NCBI GenBank assembly: GCA_940671915.1
Contig: CALNVZ010002100.1
Span: forward strand, 16,719,275 to 16,783,274
Direction: 5' to 3'
Origin: Paracentrotus lividus
Taxonomy: Eukaryota; Echinodermata; Echinoidea; Camarodonta; Echinidae
DNA: 64,000 bases
The notes beneath the pieces are model-generated. The model had not been told where the DNA came from. It saw only the letters and a list, made by a program, of their open reading frames with translations, and did not search any database. Positions within the stretch are counted from its first letter, which is position 1. Every line of letters starts with the position of its first letter. The translations under genes and the position numbers were made by a program. Positions 36,901 through 51,900 of this stretch are shown here, piece by piece.

Positions 36901-39900
36901 CCTAATTTTCTCATTGCGTTTAATGCTTAAAAATATTAAAGTAAGTTCACTGGTTTTACCATTGATATTCTTTTATGCTTCAGGCTTAAAAGCAGCCCCA
37001 AAACAAAACAATATTTTTCTGCAGGTACATGTATTAACATGTACATGTACTTTAAACTCACTTACAATGCTATCATCCATTATGAGATTTGTAATCATTT
37101 CTTATCAATCACTACGTGTGTATACTATGCAGATGGGGGGTTGGGAGAATGAGTTTGAAAGATATTCTTGTAATCCATATCTATAGAGAATAGAAAAGGC
37201 AGCCATCTGTCAATTGAATTCCGATTCCTTGTTCTTTGATGTGTTATTTCCTGTAAATTAGATTTGCAGGAAATGTAGAATTAAGAAAATTTGATCTAAT
37301 ACTTTGATGAAGATAATTTAGAAATCTATTTTCAGCAGTATTACATCATGCATATATCCTCCAAGATACAAATTTAGTCTGATTTGAATAAAAACAGGTT
37401 CATCTGTATTTCTTTAATTATAGATTGTTGTTTAGGAAATCCTAAAAATCTTTACAGAGTTCAAAATCATCAGACAGACTGTGTTCCCTTTTAAAAATAC
37501 ATCTACATAATCGTTTACAAAAATGCCATTACATGTACCTATATATTCTAGTAAAGCTCCATTTTAAAAATACTTTTTTTTCCTGTTCATTGTGTCATTT
37601 TTTTCATGTGTAGGAGGGGGAAAATCAAAACAGGTGAAAACAACTACAACTTTTCTGTATGTAGACCTTGGGTGTATTTTAACTAGCCAAGTAATTCATT
37701 AGTTATAAAAGGCACGGTGCCAACATCTCGATGTAACAGCGTTTTGGAAACAACAAACGTATCTTGAAGAATTTGTGTATTGGAACACTCTCTCTGTAAA
37801 ATATTAAATCACTTCAGAATGAACATTGCCAGTGACAGTTTTGGAGCCAAAAATATATGAAGTTGAGGAAACTCATGTGTCACATTATCTGAACATTTAT
37901 GTAGGAAGAAGAGTAAATGAATAATTTAGCGAGAACATTCTGTGATGGTACTAGGCAGCTGTTCATGATATATGACACAAACTATGTATCCTGAAGAATG
38001 AAGTATGCTGGTAAGAAATATAAGCACTGATGTCTTTAATTTCAATGCATAAAATGTAATTAACTTTCATTTCAAGATTTAGCACCTTTTTGCAAACAGC
38101 TAAAGTTTTTAAAAAGTTTTTGCAAGTTTCAAAAATAATTCTGGGAGTGAAACTGCATCCAGGGACCATCTTTCTTGTAGTTTGACTGATGTAAAATATC
38201 ATTTTATTAATTATTGATTTTGATATACAATTTGTTTTGGGACTACGAAATAAAATAGAATTATATACTCTACATGTAATATATTACAATTTTTCCCCAA
38301 TGTTTATTACTCATTGAATTACATACAAAAATACATTTTGTTCATAATGGGTAGGATAATTGCGAGGGCATATATATAGCAGAACATTTGAAAACATCTT
38401 CTAACATATTTAGTTACTTCATTATTGTATCATGTCACCTGTGAAAAAAAGGGATCCCACAGAGTCTATGACTTTCGATGATTCCTAGGCATCGAATCAT
38501 TCAGTAAGAGTGAAATTGAGCAAGGTCGATGGTTGGAAATGAATGGTAATGGGCCTGAAATGAGGTGACTTTGCACAGAGGAAAGATCTCTCCGTGACTG
38601 AAAATAAAAATCACCTTTAGACTGTCATTACTTCATCAGGAATATATTTTGATCGGTGGATCATTGACCAAGTTTGAACTTTGTTTGAGGTATACTGCAT
38701 GCCTCAGTCACACAGTTACACAGACACATGACCAACAAAAGAATAATCAGGGGGTTGTTTCACCAAGTCATTTTTAAAGTTGTGAATGAATTTACAATTA
38801 TGACTGGAACATGTTCTTGGTGCTATACTGTATCACCATTATCATTTCGCACAAGAACCGATCACCAGTCATTCACAGATTCATTCCTAACTAATGAACG
38901 ACTTTATAAACACAGCCCAGATTACATTATTAATGTTTTGTTGAGCATTAGGTCAACTAGCAGGACACCCACGTTTTATGCAGGTTTAAATGATGAATTT
39001 CCAATTTTGATTGATGATTGTGAAGTTCCTTGATGATTTTAATTTTGTTGTATATAGATCTAAATTTCTTTAGAGTCGTACAAAGTTTTTATTTGATTCG
39101 AGACCTGTCCCTTACTTTTGTCAGTAAACGTTTGAGGAAAAAAACAGCAAAAAACAAAAAAACAAACATAATAAGCCTATTCTGCGGCCCGTCTATTCAG
39201 CCCCCCCCCACCCCAACTTTGCACTCAGTCCCCCCACTTTCAAAAATGCTCTGTGGCCCCTGTAATTCATGTTTAAAGTCCTGTTTTCAGCCAAATCTTA
39301 ACCATTTTCAACAGAGTAAAGATTGAAATCCGGTCACTGTTTGTATTAATCCTGTCTTTCTATAATATTTGACGCAATTTGATCACTATATCAAAATTTG
39401 TTGTTCCGCGTACGAAGATGTGGCTTAATTGCACGCATTGTTACGTCATAAAGAGATTTCGCGTATGTTTACCTTGATGCGGCATGCGCGCATTTTTATT
39501 TTTTGTAGATACAGACTTCACCTGTTTTTACACAATCGAGCCACAAAAATCATGTTTTAAGTCTGGTTCTCAGCCTAGATTGTTTCATTTTCAACCGAAT
39601 ATAGATTAAAATCCGGCCACTGTTTGTATTAACCTCGTATGTCAATTTGGCGGAATTAGAACAAAAACTGACAGAGCCTTTTACTATTACATACACACAT
39701 ACAACATTACGTTTATAATTATAGTAGAGATTTACATTCAGCCTTTGTTTTCAAATTACCCTGCGATTTCTGATTCGTCAAACCATCCCGAACATAAATA
39801 GTGTTTAGAATGTTTGGAAAGGAAGACACAATTGGTAGGCTGTTTCTTGAGCTTTGTCATGTCTTGAGATAGCAGTCCTAAGCTAACTTAAGATTTTTCA

Positions 39901-42900
39901 AATGTGTTGGCTATTTTGCAGGTAAATTAAAGATGATTTGGGATAATTTATTCATGACATCAGACCATCATGCAAAATCGCATGCTGTTCAAAATTCAGT
40001 GTCCAGCATCCAAAGTGCCCTTGCTCAGATGACGTTAATAGTTTTTGTCCCAAGGCAGTAGGCAACTATGGTATAGTGGTGTTGGTTCAGTTTTAATGTT
40101 GTAAATATGTAGCATCCTGCCTTGTTGAAGAATTTATGCTGAATCACTCACATTGATTCTTAAAAAGATGGAGCAATTATACTGTAGCTTTGGCTCCCCG
40201 GAGAATTGTTTGGGTGTAATGAAAATGTTCACTGAGGCTACATGTAGTTTCATTTCTGAAAACAATCAATGTGTTGAAATCACAACAACTCGATGATTCT
40301 TTCATTGTGCCTTTAGGTTTTTCAAATTTATGACATATCCAGAAAACAAAATTATTCTCTCATTTCAAATTTCTTACCTTGTTGGAGCATTGCACTTCAC
40401 GAAATATTACATTATCGTTTTTTAAATTTAATGATAAAGTCTTTCATTCATTTGTGGCTAGTCTTTCATGGACATGCATTTAGTCTTACTTCAGAGAACA
40501 ATAAAAGTCAGAGACATAACCACAAATTTACTTCCAATCATTATTTCTTACTTTTTTAATGCCGTCTGTACCTTGTGGGATTTTTCAAATGTATAAATGT
40601 CCGAATTTCAAAAAGTTCCCTTCCCTTGTAGCTGTTACACTTCAATGAAAATGACATAATCCAGATATGTATACATATAAAAAACCTTCAATTATTAATG
40701 ACTAGTCATCACTTTTATGGATACTTCTGCAATTAGTTTGACTTTTGAGAATAATCAATGTCAGCAAAAATTACCGCTACTCTTGCTTTCGATGATTCTG
40801 TCAGACTTTTAAACAGGCGCTGTACTTACCTTGCGGTCTCTCTCCTGTGTATAGTTTACGTTACTCTTGGTTGAGTCTTCCCACTATGCATTGCCTTCGG
40901 TAACTAAATGAGATGGAAAGAGATTTGGAGTGCATCCAGACTTACTGGAACTCCTTCCTTTGCCGTCACCACAGACGCTGAATCACTGACCAGAGATGGC
41001 CATTTTTAGATGTCCACAGAGGATTAGAAGTGATGACTACTAGAGTCACGTTACATACATGTACGTATGATTATCGGAGGGTGCGAATTAACATGAGAAT
41101 TGGTTGATATACCTTTCCTGGGAAAGATTTAAGCAAGTTTAATATTTGTCTGTGGTTATTCATGCTTGAAATGTAGATTGTTTTGACTTTTTTGGTTTAT
41201 CTTAACCTTCCCATGATGCAAATTGGAATAAATTTTTTTTTTCTAGGAACTAGGAAGATATTGCTTGTATAATATTCTAATATTATTCATGATAGCAGAT
41301 GTAAAGATGGCAATGATTAGCTAATAATATCTTCATACACAAAATTCTGTAGAGTTATTGTTATTTCACTCTACCAATTCTTTCCAGTGTAAAATGATAT
41401 CGACGTCTTAGTACTATACTACTTGGTGTTCCCACGTACAGTACCAAAGGAGTTGAGTAATGCAGTGGTCACAATACGTCCTAAGAATGGTGCAGCGTGC
41501 AACTATCTATGACATGCAATTCTCTATGGCATAGAACGTTGCACGTACGACGTATTGTGACCATCGCACAAGGTAGCTCTAGGTGAAGAGAATCGGGAAG
41601 CAGTTACGTACCCTTGATGTGTGACAAGGGAGGTCTTCTGTCACATCTGATTTAATCAAAAGAGATTCTGATTGACAGTGATATTGTTCTGAGAAGGTTC
41701 ATGACATTGAAATACTCATGACATCACTATTAAGTCTGTTAATGAAAAAGAAAGATGAGGTATATCTTGTATATTTTATGTATTTGAAAATGCACTCTTG
41801 GACAATTTCGATCTCATTAGCCAAACGCATGCTCTATGGAAAATGTGATCTTTGTGTGTATATCCTACCTGTATGTTCACTTATGGGATCTGTATCCTGT
41901 TAATGGCCCTTATCCTTTGGCAAGACATTTATCTGTATTTTTTGCACTCGATCCAGGTCATCATGAGGTAGATTCATGTAGGTACGAGGTAGGAAGAAAT
42001 TTGTGAATTCTAGAGCACATTATCATGGTGCATTTACATGAAGCTAGGCTGTAGCTGCTAGGATTGTATCCTCAGGCAAAAAGCACTTTCCACATCTGAC
42101 TATAACTATATCTTTTTGCAATTATTCAGATGGCCAGATTGCCTACAGAGCCTTTGCAAACCTTGTTTTGTGATTTCAAGACAAAAATCTGATGCAGACA
42201 TACATGTATATCTGTATTTGAAGGAATCTCGTCTTTGGATAAATTGAATCGTATCGAGGGAGATGAGTAATGGACTGGTCACACCAGAAAGACCAAATCC
42301 AAACCAACAACACCAGACAAACCACAATATTATGTTTGTACAATACAGGGAATGACAAGCTACAATTTGTATTTTACAAAATATCACAATCGGGGGGAAA
42401 ATAATGGATGGAAGTATAATATGTGCCAAATTAAAGCCAAACAATTTTTCTTGCTGATACCCTTTATTTTGTGTGATTTGCTTTTTTATAACAAGAGTTT
42501 GCTAAATTTTGTTTGAAAAGGAAAAAGTGAAATTACACAAATTTTGTATTTGTATCACTTCCTTGCTCTTGGAATCATGGCCTACGACCCTCAATATCTA
42601 CACAAAATAGCATAGACATGTACATATTTTCTTGATTGTAAAAAACTAATCTTTTTCCCTACTGCACCAAATGAGATGGAAAAAACTTGTGGAAGAAAGA
42701 CTGTTTTTCATGGTTTTAGTAGGGTTGGGCAAATAATGACTTTTTTCTGAAAAATTATTTCAAACAAGTTACTTCTATAGTCAAATTTGATGTAGAATCC
42801 AATAATGACAATGATTTTTGTGTACGATGATGTCTGACGTCGCTAAAGTGCAAAAAACCAAAATAGTGTATTTTGCCCATTCATTACACACTTTATAGGT

Positions 42901-45900
42901 ATAAACCGGTTTTATTTTGTTTCTTTATGGATTTTGATGGTTTAAAAGCTCAAATCTGACAATTTTATCATGACCAAATGTACCTAGTATGGTTATAGGT
43001 GTTAATTAGTGATTTTGATATGAGGTGATTTTTGCTCGATATTGAATGAAACTAACTACCAAACTACACTAACAGTCAACTTAGGTAGGATTAATCATGT
43101 TGGATTAATCATGTTGGGTTTCCTGACACCCAAAAGACATATAAAAACGCAATAAAAGTGGTTTATATGTATAAAAAGTAGGATAATTGGGCATAATACG
43201 CTATTTTGGCGACCATTTTGGTTTTTTGCACTTTAGCGACGTAAGACGTCATCGTATGTAAAAATAATTGTCATTTTCAGTTTCTACGTCAAATTTTACT
43301 ATAGAAACAACTTGTTTGAAAAAAAAAATTGAGATTCGCCCAACCCTAGTTTTAGGAAATACCAAACACTACCAGATTCATACTATTAAAAAAAAAAATT
43401 GTGCTTGTAAAAATTTTATTGAGAGAGGCTGTACTGTTTTGTTTTTTTTAAAGTCAGTCATGAGAGTGTGACCAAGGTATAAAACTATAGGGTAAACCTA
43501 ATACTGATGTGGTTTCACAGGTAACGTTGACTCACCTCCTGGTCTCCCTTTCACCTCGGTCTGTCATCCTCCTTGGGACTATCCCAACCAGGCACCATGA
43601 GGGCAGACGACAATTGCTCAGCTTCAGGTCACAAAAATCACAGGGAGATATCTCTCATACAAAGTAAGAAAAAACTCCAAACATAAAAAAAATGGAGCAA
43701 GATAATTGATTGTGAGAGTTTTTCCTTTGTTTGGCTTGCAAGAGTAAACTGTTTTTGCAGGGGGCATCCTGTCGGCTTTCCTTTACGTGGGGGCGCAGTA
43801 AACTGATGGTTTGTGGAGGTTTCAAGAAGTCAGGAGGATGTGATGCTGACTCTTACCAAATGTTTGGGATGCCACCAGAGAGAAGGAATCGTTGAAATTT
43901 TTATTGATTTTGTTTGGGAAATTTACTAAAGGAAACACATGCAGGCAATCATACAAGCTACGAAAATTGTAATACTCATAAGCGCATCCTGAGCGTCACG
44001 GTGTGATTCATGCCCACCCCCCTAAAAAAAAACCAACAAAACAAACAAACAAGAGACACAATTATTTATTTTATTATTTTTTTAAAGAAGCGGCTATCTA
44101 AAGGCGGGCTCACACAATGCGACCTGCTGTGGTGCGATTTTTAAACAAATGGTAGTTTGCGTAATTGATGCGACATTTGAAACATGCAAAGTATCTTATG
44201 AGAAGTAAAAACTATAAAAGAACAACGTAATCGAAATTTTGTTCTAATGCGAGCCTTTAATATGGAGTAAAGGTCAAATTACCTTAAAATCGCAAGATCG
44301 CAGTGACGTCACTGCGATTTGGAAACAATCGCCTTAAAATTCAATTATGGTATTCATAGGAATACCCACAACTTTGGACATTAGGAATTTCCATGTTTGA
44401 ATGTTTGTATCAAATAATATTAACGTTTTCCTGAAAAATCACACCGCAGCAAGTGGCATCGTGTGAGCAACAAAATAAGGCAATGTGAACTTGAAATACA
44501 TTTCGAAGCATGTTACCATCTTGACTCTTTGACCTGCAGAATTGGTTAGACAGTGCTTTATAAGTCGTATTCTGGTAACTGACGCAAAGTCTTGTGCCAA
44601 AAGTTGTCAGAAATGCATGCTAGAGGAGACGGCAGACAACGTATGTATGTGCAATGAGGGAATAATAAATGGCCCAAAGTCAGTGCGAACCACAAATTTT
44701 ATTACTTTTGATAAGATCAGGCTACAATCATGACCAATTACCTCATGATATCTGAAGTGACAGTGATAGCAGTCCTGGTTTTAATTAAAGAACTTGAATT
44801 AATAAATGTTTAAAAAGACATTTCATGGGGTTCTGTAACAAATGTATCTATTCTTAGTTCAAATTTGTTGCCGTAGTGACCACTCCTGCACCACAGGTTT
44901 AGACGTTCTTTCCTTTTGGATTATATCTCCGTTTAACCATCAAATATGGTATATTCCGTAATTGAAGGAAAGAGGCAATTTTTTAGTTATGATTTGTAAT
45001 AATGGTGAGTAAGCATAATTTTCTGCAATGAGTGTTCATACATGTATGCACAGCCTATTTAGTGCAATGAGGTAATTATTATTTTATACCTCAAATATTT
45101 CTGGCAATTTTACAGAAAAAAAAAATGTTCTATCCTCAAGGCCTGGTTATACAGATTACAAACATATTCAGCCTTCTGGTATTCCAGAACCTCGTAGGGT
45201 ATGACTTAGGCCTAACATTTGGTGTCTTTGGATTTCCTTTCTACTCCTCTTACCCCCTCTCTGACTACTGTAGGCAATCTAATATTTACCATGTTTTAAA
45301 GGCATAAAGAAAATATTATTTCATGAATTTTATGTTCACATTTACTTTTAGAAATTTAGAGACATTAGTTCTTCTTAATTTCAAGGCTGAATTTGACTGA
45401 GGATCATGAGTCACTCTAAAACACTCGGATGAGTAGGCCTATAGTTTAAAAACTTCTGTGTATTTGGATTTCCTTTCTACTTCTCTTACCCCCTCTGTGA
45501 CTACTGCATGATCATCCTAGTTCAAGGTCATAAAGGTTTAGACCCTAGATTGAATAGCATTTATGCTTTATGTAAGTGAATTGACTATGTAGGAAACACA
45601 GGGAGGGGTGAGGGGTCATATATTTGCTAGGGGCTTCTTCTTCCAAGGGGTGTCTAAATCCCAGGGAAGTTGCAACACCTTGATCAGCTGATCGTCAGCC
45701 ATGAAATACGCCAGTCACAACCGTTAGACTGACTAGAGATCGAAAACATACGGACTGAAAAATATGTACCCCCAAATGTAGGTTGCTGCTTTGAAGTTCT
45801 GTGACAGTATGGCTTGGGTTCCAAGTGGGTGTACATTTGTAATTAACTAATATGAGTGTGAGGCACTTCTATTTAGAATTTATTGATAGCAACTGAATTG

Positions 45901-48900
45901 AGCTGTGTGGGAGAGCTTTATTTATTTCCCCACATCAACAAGCCCAGACACTTCTTTGAACACAGTTTCCCTGGCAATGCAGCAAAACAAATTGAGCTTT
46001 AATCATGAACGATGATTATTGAAGTAGCATTGGATAAGGAAGTTGAGAATTGGGTTCTAGGCATCTACATGTATTAAATTCACACTTAAATAAAAAGTGA
46101 ATTAGACTGAAACGATAATGTAAGAATTGAGTATAAAATTGAAGGGAAAAGGCATGAAAAAAAAGTGTTCAAATGACACAGGAGGGGGTAGATAAATAAA
46201 TGATGAATAAACAGTACGATGATCAAGTAAGAAACAAAAAGTGGTTCAAAAACTCATTCTTTTTCTGTATCCTGAGAGAAACTGAGTAATCAAAATATTT
46301 GGTTCCCCAAAACGTTCAACAGAAATGAGTATATAAGAATAGAATAAACACTATCAAACAAGGATCCATGGAATATTCATGTAAAGGCAAAGGACAGAGA
46401 AATGGGGTTGATTAATGAACCATGAAAAAAGAGTCAAATAATCATTAGAAATTAGAAACTCTTTATGGATCATTCTAATCATCTCTTCTGATTTGACCCT
46501 GCCCTCTCATTAGGAATAATTCCTCTCTATTTCCTGACAGAAGCACAGTAATCATAATGTCTGGGACTGAATTAACTTATCAAAACTTTCCACTGAAATG
46601 ATTCTTACTTCAGATTAACTTAGCGAGATTACGAAGGCTGTTGAAGTTCGATGTCTTCATATTATGCAGTATTTTGTAAACGGGAGCTGGGATAGAGAAA
46701 TGCCTGACAAGGTCTCTGGAAATCATTGAAGAGTCTAGTTTTGTTTTTTTTGTTATTCTCATGTACATGTAGGCCCTATATCAGTGAGCTTGGAATCTTT
46801 ATGAGCCATCCATTTATGGTTCGGTATATTTGATCTTTTAAACGGCAGCTTAGACTAGGAGTTAGGGATGGAATGGGATTATTACATTGCAAGGTTAATG
46901 GATCTTTTTATTTATTTATTTTTTTATTGATTTTTAAAAAAAAACATATAGACCATCTATAGAGGTGCATGGTTAAAAAGATAAGATTATGTGTCTAAAA
47001 AAACCCTAGTTATTATTTTGATAAGATGGATTTTTACCATAGGATTACTTTCCAGGAGAAGCAGTCAAAACTAAAGTAATTTTGAAGCCAAATCAGAAGT
47101 GTGCATCCGATTGAAGCTAAATCAGAGTTAAATTAAATTTAAGGGGTAAAACTGCTGCCAACCACTAACAGTGATAAATTTATAATTTGTATGTACAAAA
47201 AAATCTCTTTTATGTTTAATTGTCAATGCAGACTTTTTGTAGTTGTTGTGAGAATACTGTATAATAATCTCTGGTCACGTTTTCAAGCAATTGTTCATCA
47301 ACCATGCTTTGAAGTGCCATTGAATAGAATTATAGTACAGAAATCTAATTTCAAAGAAATAAGATTGATTTAGATTATAAGGTGAGATGGATGTGTCATT
47401 GACATTTTTTGCTTTCTGGAAGACATTTAAAAAATGTCTCTCTACAGATAAAAAGTTATTACAGAAAGTCTAGAAAGAAGTTGAGAAATAGGAGTTAATC
47501 AGGAAATAGGAGTGAAAATATCATCCATAGTGTTAAATCACTGGTCATGTTTTCAATCAATTGATTATTGATTGTAATTTGAAGTTCCAATGAATGAAAT
47601 AAAGGTGGTATTGAATGTTCATTTCAAGGAAAGAGGATAAGTGTGAGATAATGCATTTAAGGTGTTATCGACAGGTTTATGTTTTATATAGAGATTAAAG
47701 AAAAAAAAGACTCTACAAATCAAATTTAATTGTATAATATTGCAAAGAATTCGTAAAAATAGAAGTTATTGGGAAATAGGAGTTACAATATTATCCTCAA
47801 TCTCTGGTCACATTTTGCATCCATTATTTATTGAACATGATTTGGAGTGCCATTCAATGAAATTGTGGTATTTACATGTGAGCAAAGAGTATTGACTATT
47901 CAAGGAAAGAGGATTGACTGAGATTATAAGGTGATATAAACATGTCGTAGACAGCTCTTTGCTTTTGTGGAAGAGATCTACAATTCAAAATTAATAGCAA
48001 AATTTGAAGAAGTTAGAAATAATAGGATTTAACCCATTGGCTACAAGAACAAGGTTATTCGTGTGTTAAAAACTATAGGAACAAGAGAATTACATATAAG
48101 CAGCCATGTGGAAGGGAAAGTGATAAAATCCCCTTGAAGGAAGCTCCAGTAAAGTCTAAGAGTGACTTGGATATCAACCTAAATATCAAACGCCTGACCT
48201 TGAGCATTTAAACTTAAGTACAAGGACATGAGATCAGACTGAACAGAATCTAGTTTGAAGTTGGGGAACGAGGTGAAAAATAAGGGAATTTCACATTTTA
48301 GAAGTGTAAATTTCTATGAAAGGATCAAAGAGCTTGGAATGATAAAACAGGCATAGATCCGCATCTGCTAGCCCACTGTTCATATGGGACACTTTTTATA
48401 GGGGTATACTGTTAAAATTTTTTCGCTGGGTACGTTGTTAAGCCCCGATCACACCTTTGCGTTTTGGGGCTGCGTTTTACCTCGTTAGCCGAACGCAGCC
48501 TTCAGGCAGCCCTTTGCAGCCCAATATGTGATTGCAATCACACTGTTGCGGTTAGAGCTCGATGTAGCTCGTACATGGTATGCTCGCTCTAGCTCGCTTT
48601 CCCTCGTAGCAGTACGATTCAATACGAAGTTTGCTTGTACCATTGCGTGTGTACCTCGTTCACTACTCGTTGTTGCTCGCTAGCTGCTCATTCTAGCTCG
48701 TCTTACCTCGATTCACTGCACATTAACTCGCTAAACCTTTTGTTGCGTTCGAACTCGTTCAGTTGCGGATGTTTGAAAAAATTTCAAACTTCCGCAACTG
48801 AACGCAAGGCCTTTGCGTCCTCCTGCCTATTTACCTCGTTCTAGCTCGTTCTATCTCATTATGTTGCCTTTGACTGCGTTTGACTGCGTTTGTCTGCACT

Positions 48901-51900
48901 TAGACAATCCGCAGCCGAACGTAGCCCCAAAACGCAAAGGTGTGATCGGGGCTTTAGAACTATGTCAACATCTTTAATTAAAAAATAAAAAAAACGATAA
49001 TAATACAGAATGTTTCAAAGGTCCAAATAAATATGCTATAATTCCTCCCAAACTGGTACCAATAACTTATCATTCCACTTGTACATCTTTTCAGACAAAA
49101 TTAAACTATATATATATTGACCTTCACACAAAGAGAAGGTGTCTAAAAGTAGGTATTTTCTTTATCGTACAGTGATTGCAAGTTTCAAGTACTAAGAGAT
49201 TTTTATGGTTATCCAATTTTCTCAAAACTTTAATTCTTAGATTTCTCTACCTTCAAAGAAGCCAATTTTGTATTACCCATCATGGGAATAATAAAGTAAG
49301 AAACAGTCCTTCAGCTTGAAAAAACCCTGACCCCTTGGTCATGTATTCTTGGAGTCAGTGTTCCAATTAGCGAATTATAACGAGCGGTTTCTGATTTAGG
49401 GGGATTTCCAAAAGAATTAAGGTTTTACTGGTGAGATTAACTCCCCATTTCAGCTCATTTCCACCCTTGGTACATGTGTATGTGGTGCTTGCTTTAGAAT
49501 GTAAGAAGCTACCAGTCAAAAATAATATCCATCTTTAATGTAAAGATTTGGATGGAGATATTATTGAATGTCGGTCTTACATACACTTCTGAAAATTAAA
49601 GCACAATTAACACATGTGTTATCCATAGAAGATGTTAACCTGTTGACTGCTCATTTGACTCCTTTCCATAGACTGTGTATATGACCCACCCAGTTCAGGT
49701 ATGCTATGGGTACAGTAATTGCTTCACATACTTGCTGTGTTACCACTTTGGACTTTGGACTTTGCAAATATGATGTTTGTTGATACTGTATACTGTCAAG
49801 TATAACAGCTTACATGTATTTTCAAGAAGTGTAATAAGATAATATCTGATCTTTGAGCTGAGGTGTTTGCAAATATGACATTTATTGCTGTATACTGTAA
49901 AAATTTAACAGCTTATTTACAAGTAGTACAATGAAAAAATATCTGATCTTTGAGGTGTTTGTAAATACTCTTAGTTTGTAAATCAGACACAGAACATATA
50001 GTGATCAAATGTTATGAGATTAGTAATTAGTAATTACATTAGTAATAAACTTTATGTCGTGTTCTAAATCATGAAAGCTATACATCTAATCAACCTGTAT
50101 ACTAAAAACAAGTAAGCTTTACAATTGCGTAAGCGTACACAAGCGTCAAAACACGTTTAAATCAAAGTTCATTAAGTTGGGACAGCTTCCCTGTTTCTTA
50201 TAGCACAAAGTTCCCTTCCCGGTTTCCCCTCAAGGACCACGGCTGTGTGAGGAAGGAATGAGAGGTTAAGATAGGGCAGAGTTTCCTGAGCAAAATGGAT
50301 GTCCAGCAAGCTTTCATTGACCATTAGCAGATTCCTGTGGGCAGCCATGTTTTTTAGAGGAAATTTTATACTTCCACATGAATCATTAGAGGCTCTTCAA
50401 AGATGATTATACAAAATGGATAAACCAATTTTGATAATTTATTGAAAAATGATGTAACTATACTGTAACTAATGTATACCACCCTTCTTTCTCACAACAG
50501 GAAACATATACCTTAAACGGATGCAGTAACATTGAATGATATTCAAATCCATTTTATTTGATTTAGGGTATTTGCCAACATAATTATAAACACTTAGGTC
50601 AGTCTGGTACCTCTTCAAAATTGGACGCTAATTGCTAGCTTTACCTTCGAGATATCAATGATTTCATACTCAAATTTTATAAACCAACACCTGATGGTTT
50701 ATAAAACCATGTGCTTTTGCACATAGCACAAAATACACCTATTTCTTGTTGTATAGTACCCGTCTCTAGCGCGCCTGCGCTGAGCTTCAGCAAGCAGAGG
50801 GTACTGGTGTTCAGCTGTATGCTTGGCATTGTTTGTTACACTGTTTTAAGGTAGTAGATGACTTCCATTTGAACTGAAACTTTCAGTAGTTTGTTTTTAC
50901 TGTTGGAACAATATATAATTTTATTAATCTTGATCTGATTGCTCTTGTTTTTGAAAGTTACCAAGTCCCTTTAAGAGGAAGGTACATGGCCACAAATGTT
51001 AGTGACATACCTTTATTGATTATCAGTGTAAATCATAAATTATAGATTATTATAGAAATCTTTAACCCCAAATTTATGTAATAAACGTAAGGTAATATAT
51101 CAATAAAATATTTAATATCAAATTGTACATATGTAGTGTACATCATTGGTTGATCAACACACTTTAAAATCTACTTTGTCAAATCTTTTATGTGTAATTA
51201 GTTTCATACCATATTTAATTAACAATCTGTCACTGATATCTGAAGAGGAAATGCATGGTAATTGACCCAATCAAGCCATGAGAACAAGATATCCTGTATG
51301 TGAATATGTAAATCTTTCTTGTCATTGTAAAAAGGACTTGATGGATATTTGAAGTGAAATGACATAACCTCGTGTACACATGTATATTATCTCCAGAGAA
51401 CTTGATATCAAGTTGTTGGGGGTTATTTTCACATTGACCTTGTTTCTCTTATCCAGGCACTGATTTAGGATTTTCAAGATTTTGCAGGCCCAATTGTCTG
51501 GAGACAATAGCGGCTCTATTATGTTTGGGCATAGGCTTATACTTTTAATTGTGTAACATAAGGCTGGGTTATGACATCATGGGGGCATTTCATCAAAGGA
51601 CTTGTCGGACATTTTATCCGAAAAATTTGCTCTCAGCCAATCAGATGCAAGCATTTCAGTAGCTTGTAACAGTGCGTCGGATTAAACGTCTGACAAGTCC
51701 TTTCATGAAACGCTTCCCTGTTCAACACTTAAATACTGTGAAAATGGATACTTAAGAAAAAAAAAATCATGCTTATTCAACTTTTTATTTTATTATCTGC
51801 TTCATTAATAGTAGATATCATAATTTATTTTTTTTCAGGGGAACCTGACATTACATTATGTCATCTTTTACACATTTTTGTTCCTTTTTCTTTCTTTGTC

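Noticed and set aside
38728..39033. 101-residue plus-strand open frame
   Set aside because: No domain, no splice context; probably repeat-derived or chance.
42106..42444. 112-residue minus-strand open frame
   Set aside because: Cys/Trp-rich chance translation in intron, with no family resemblance.
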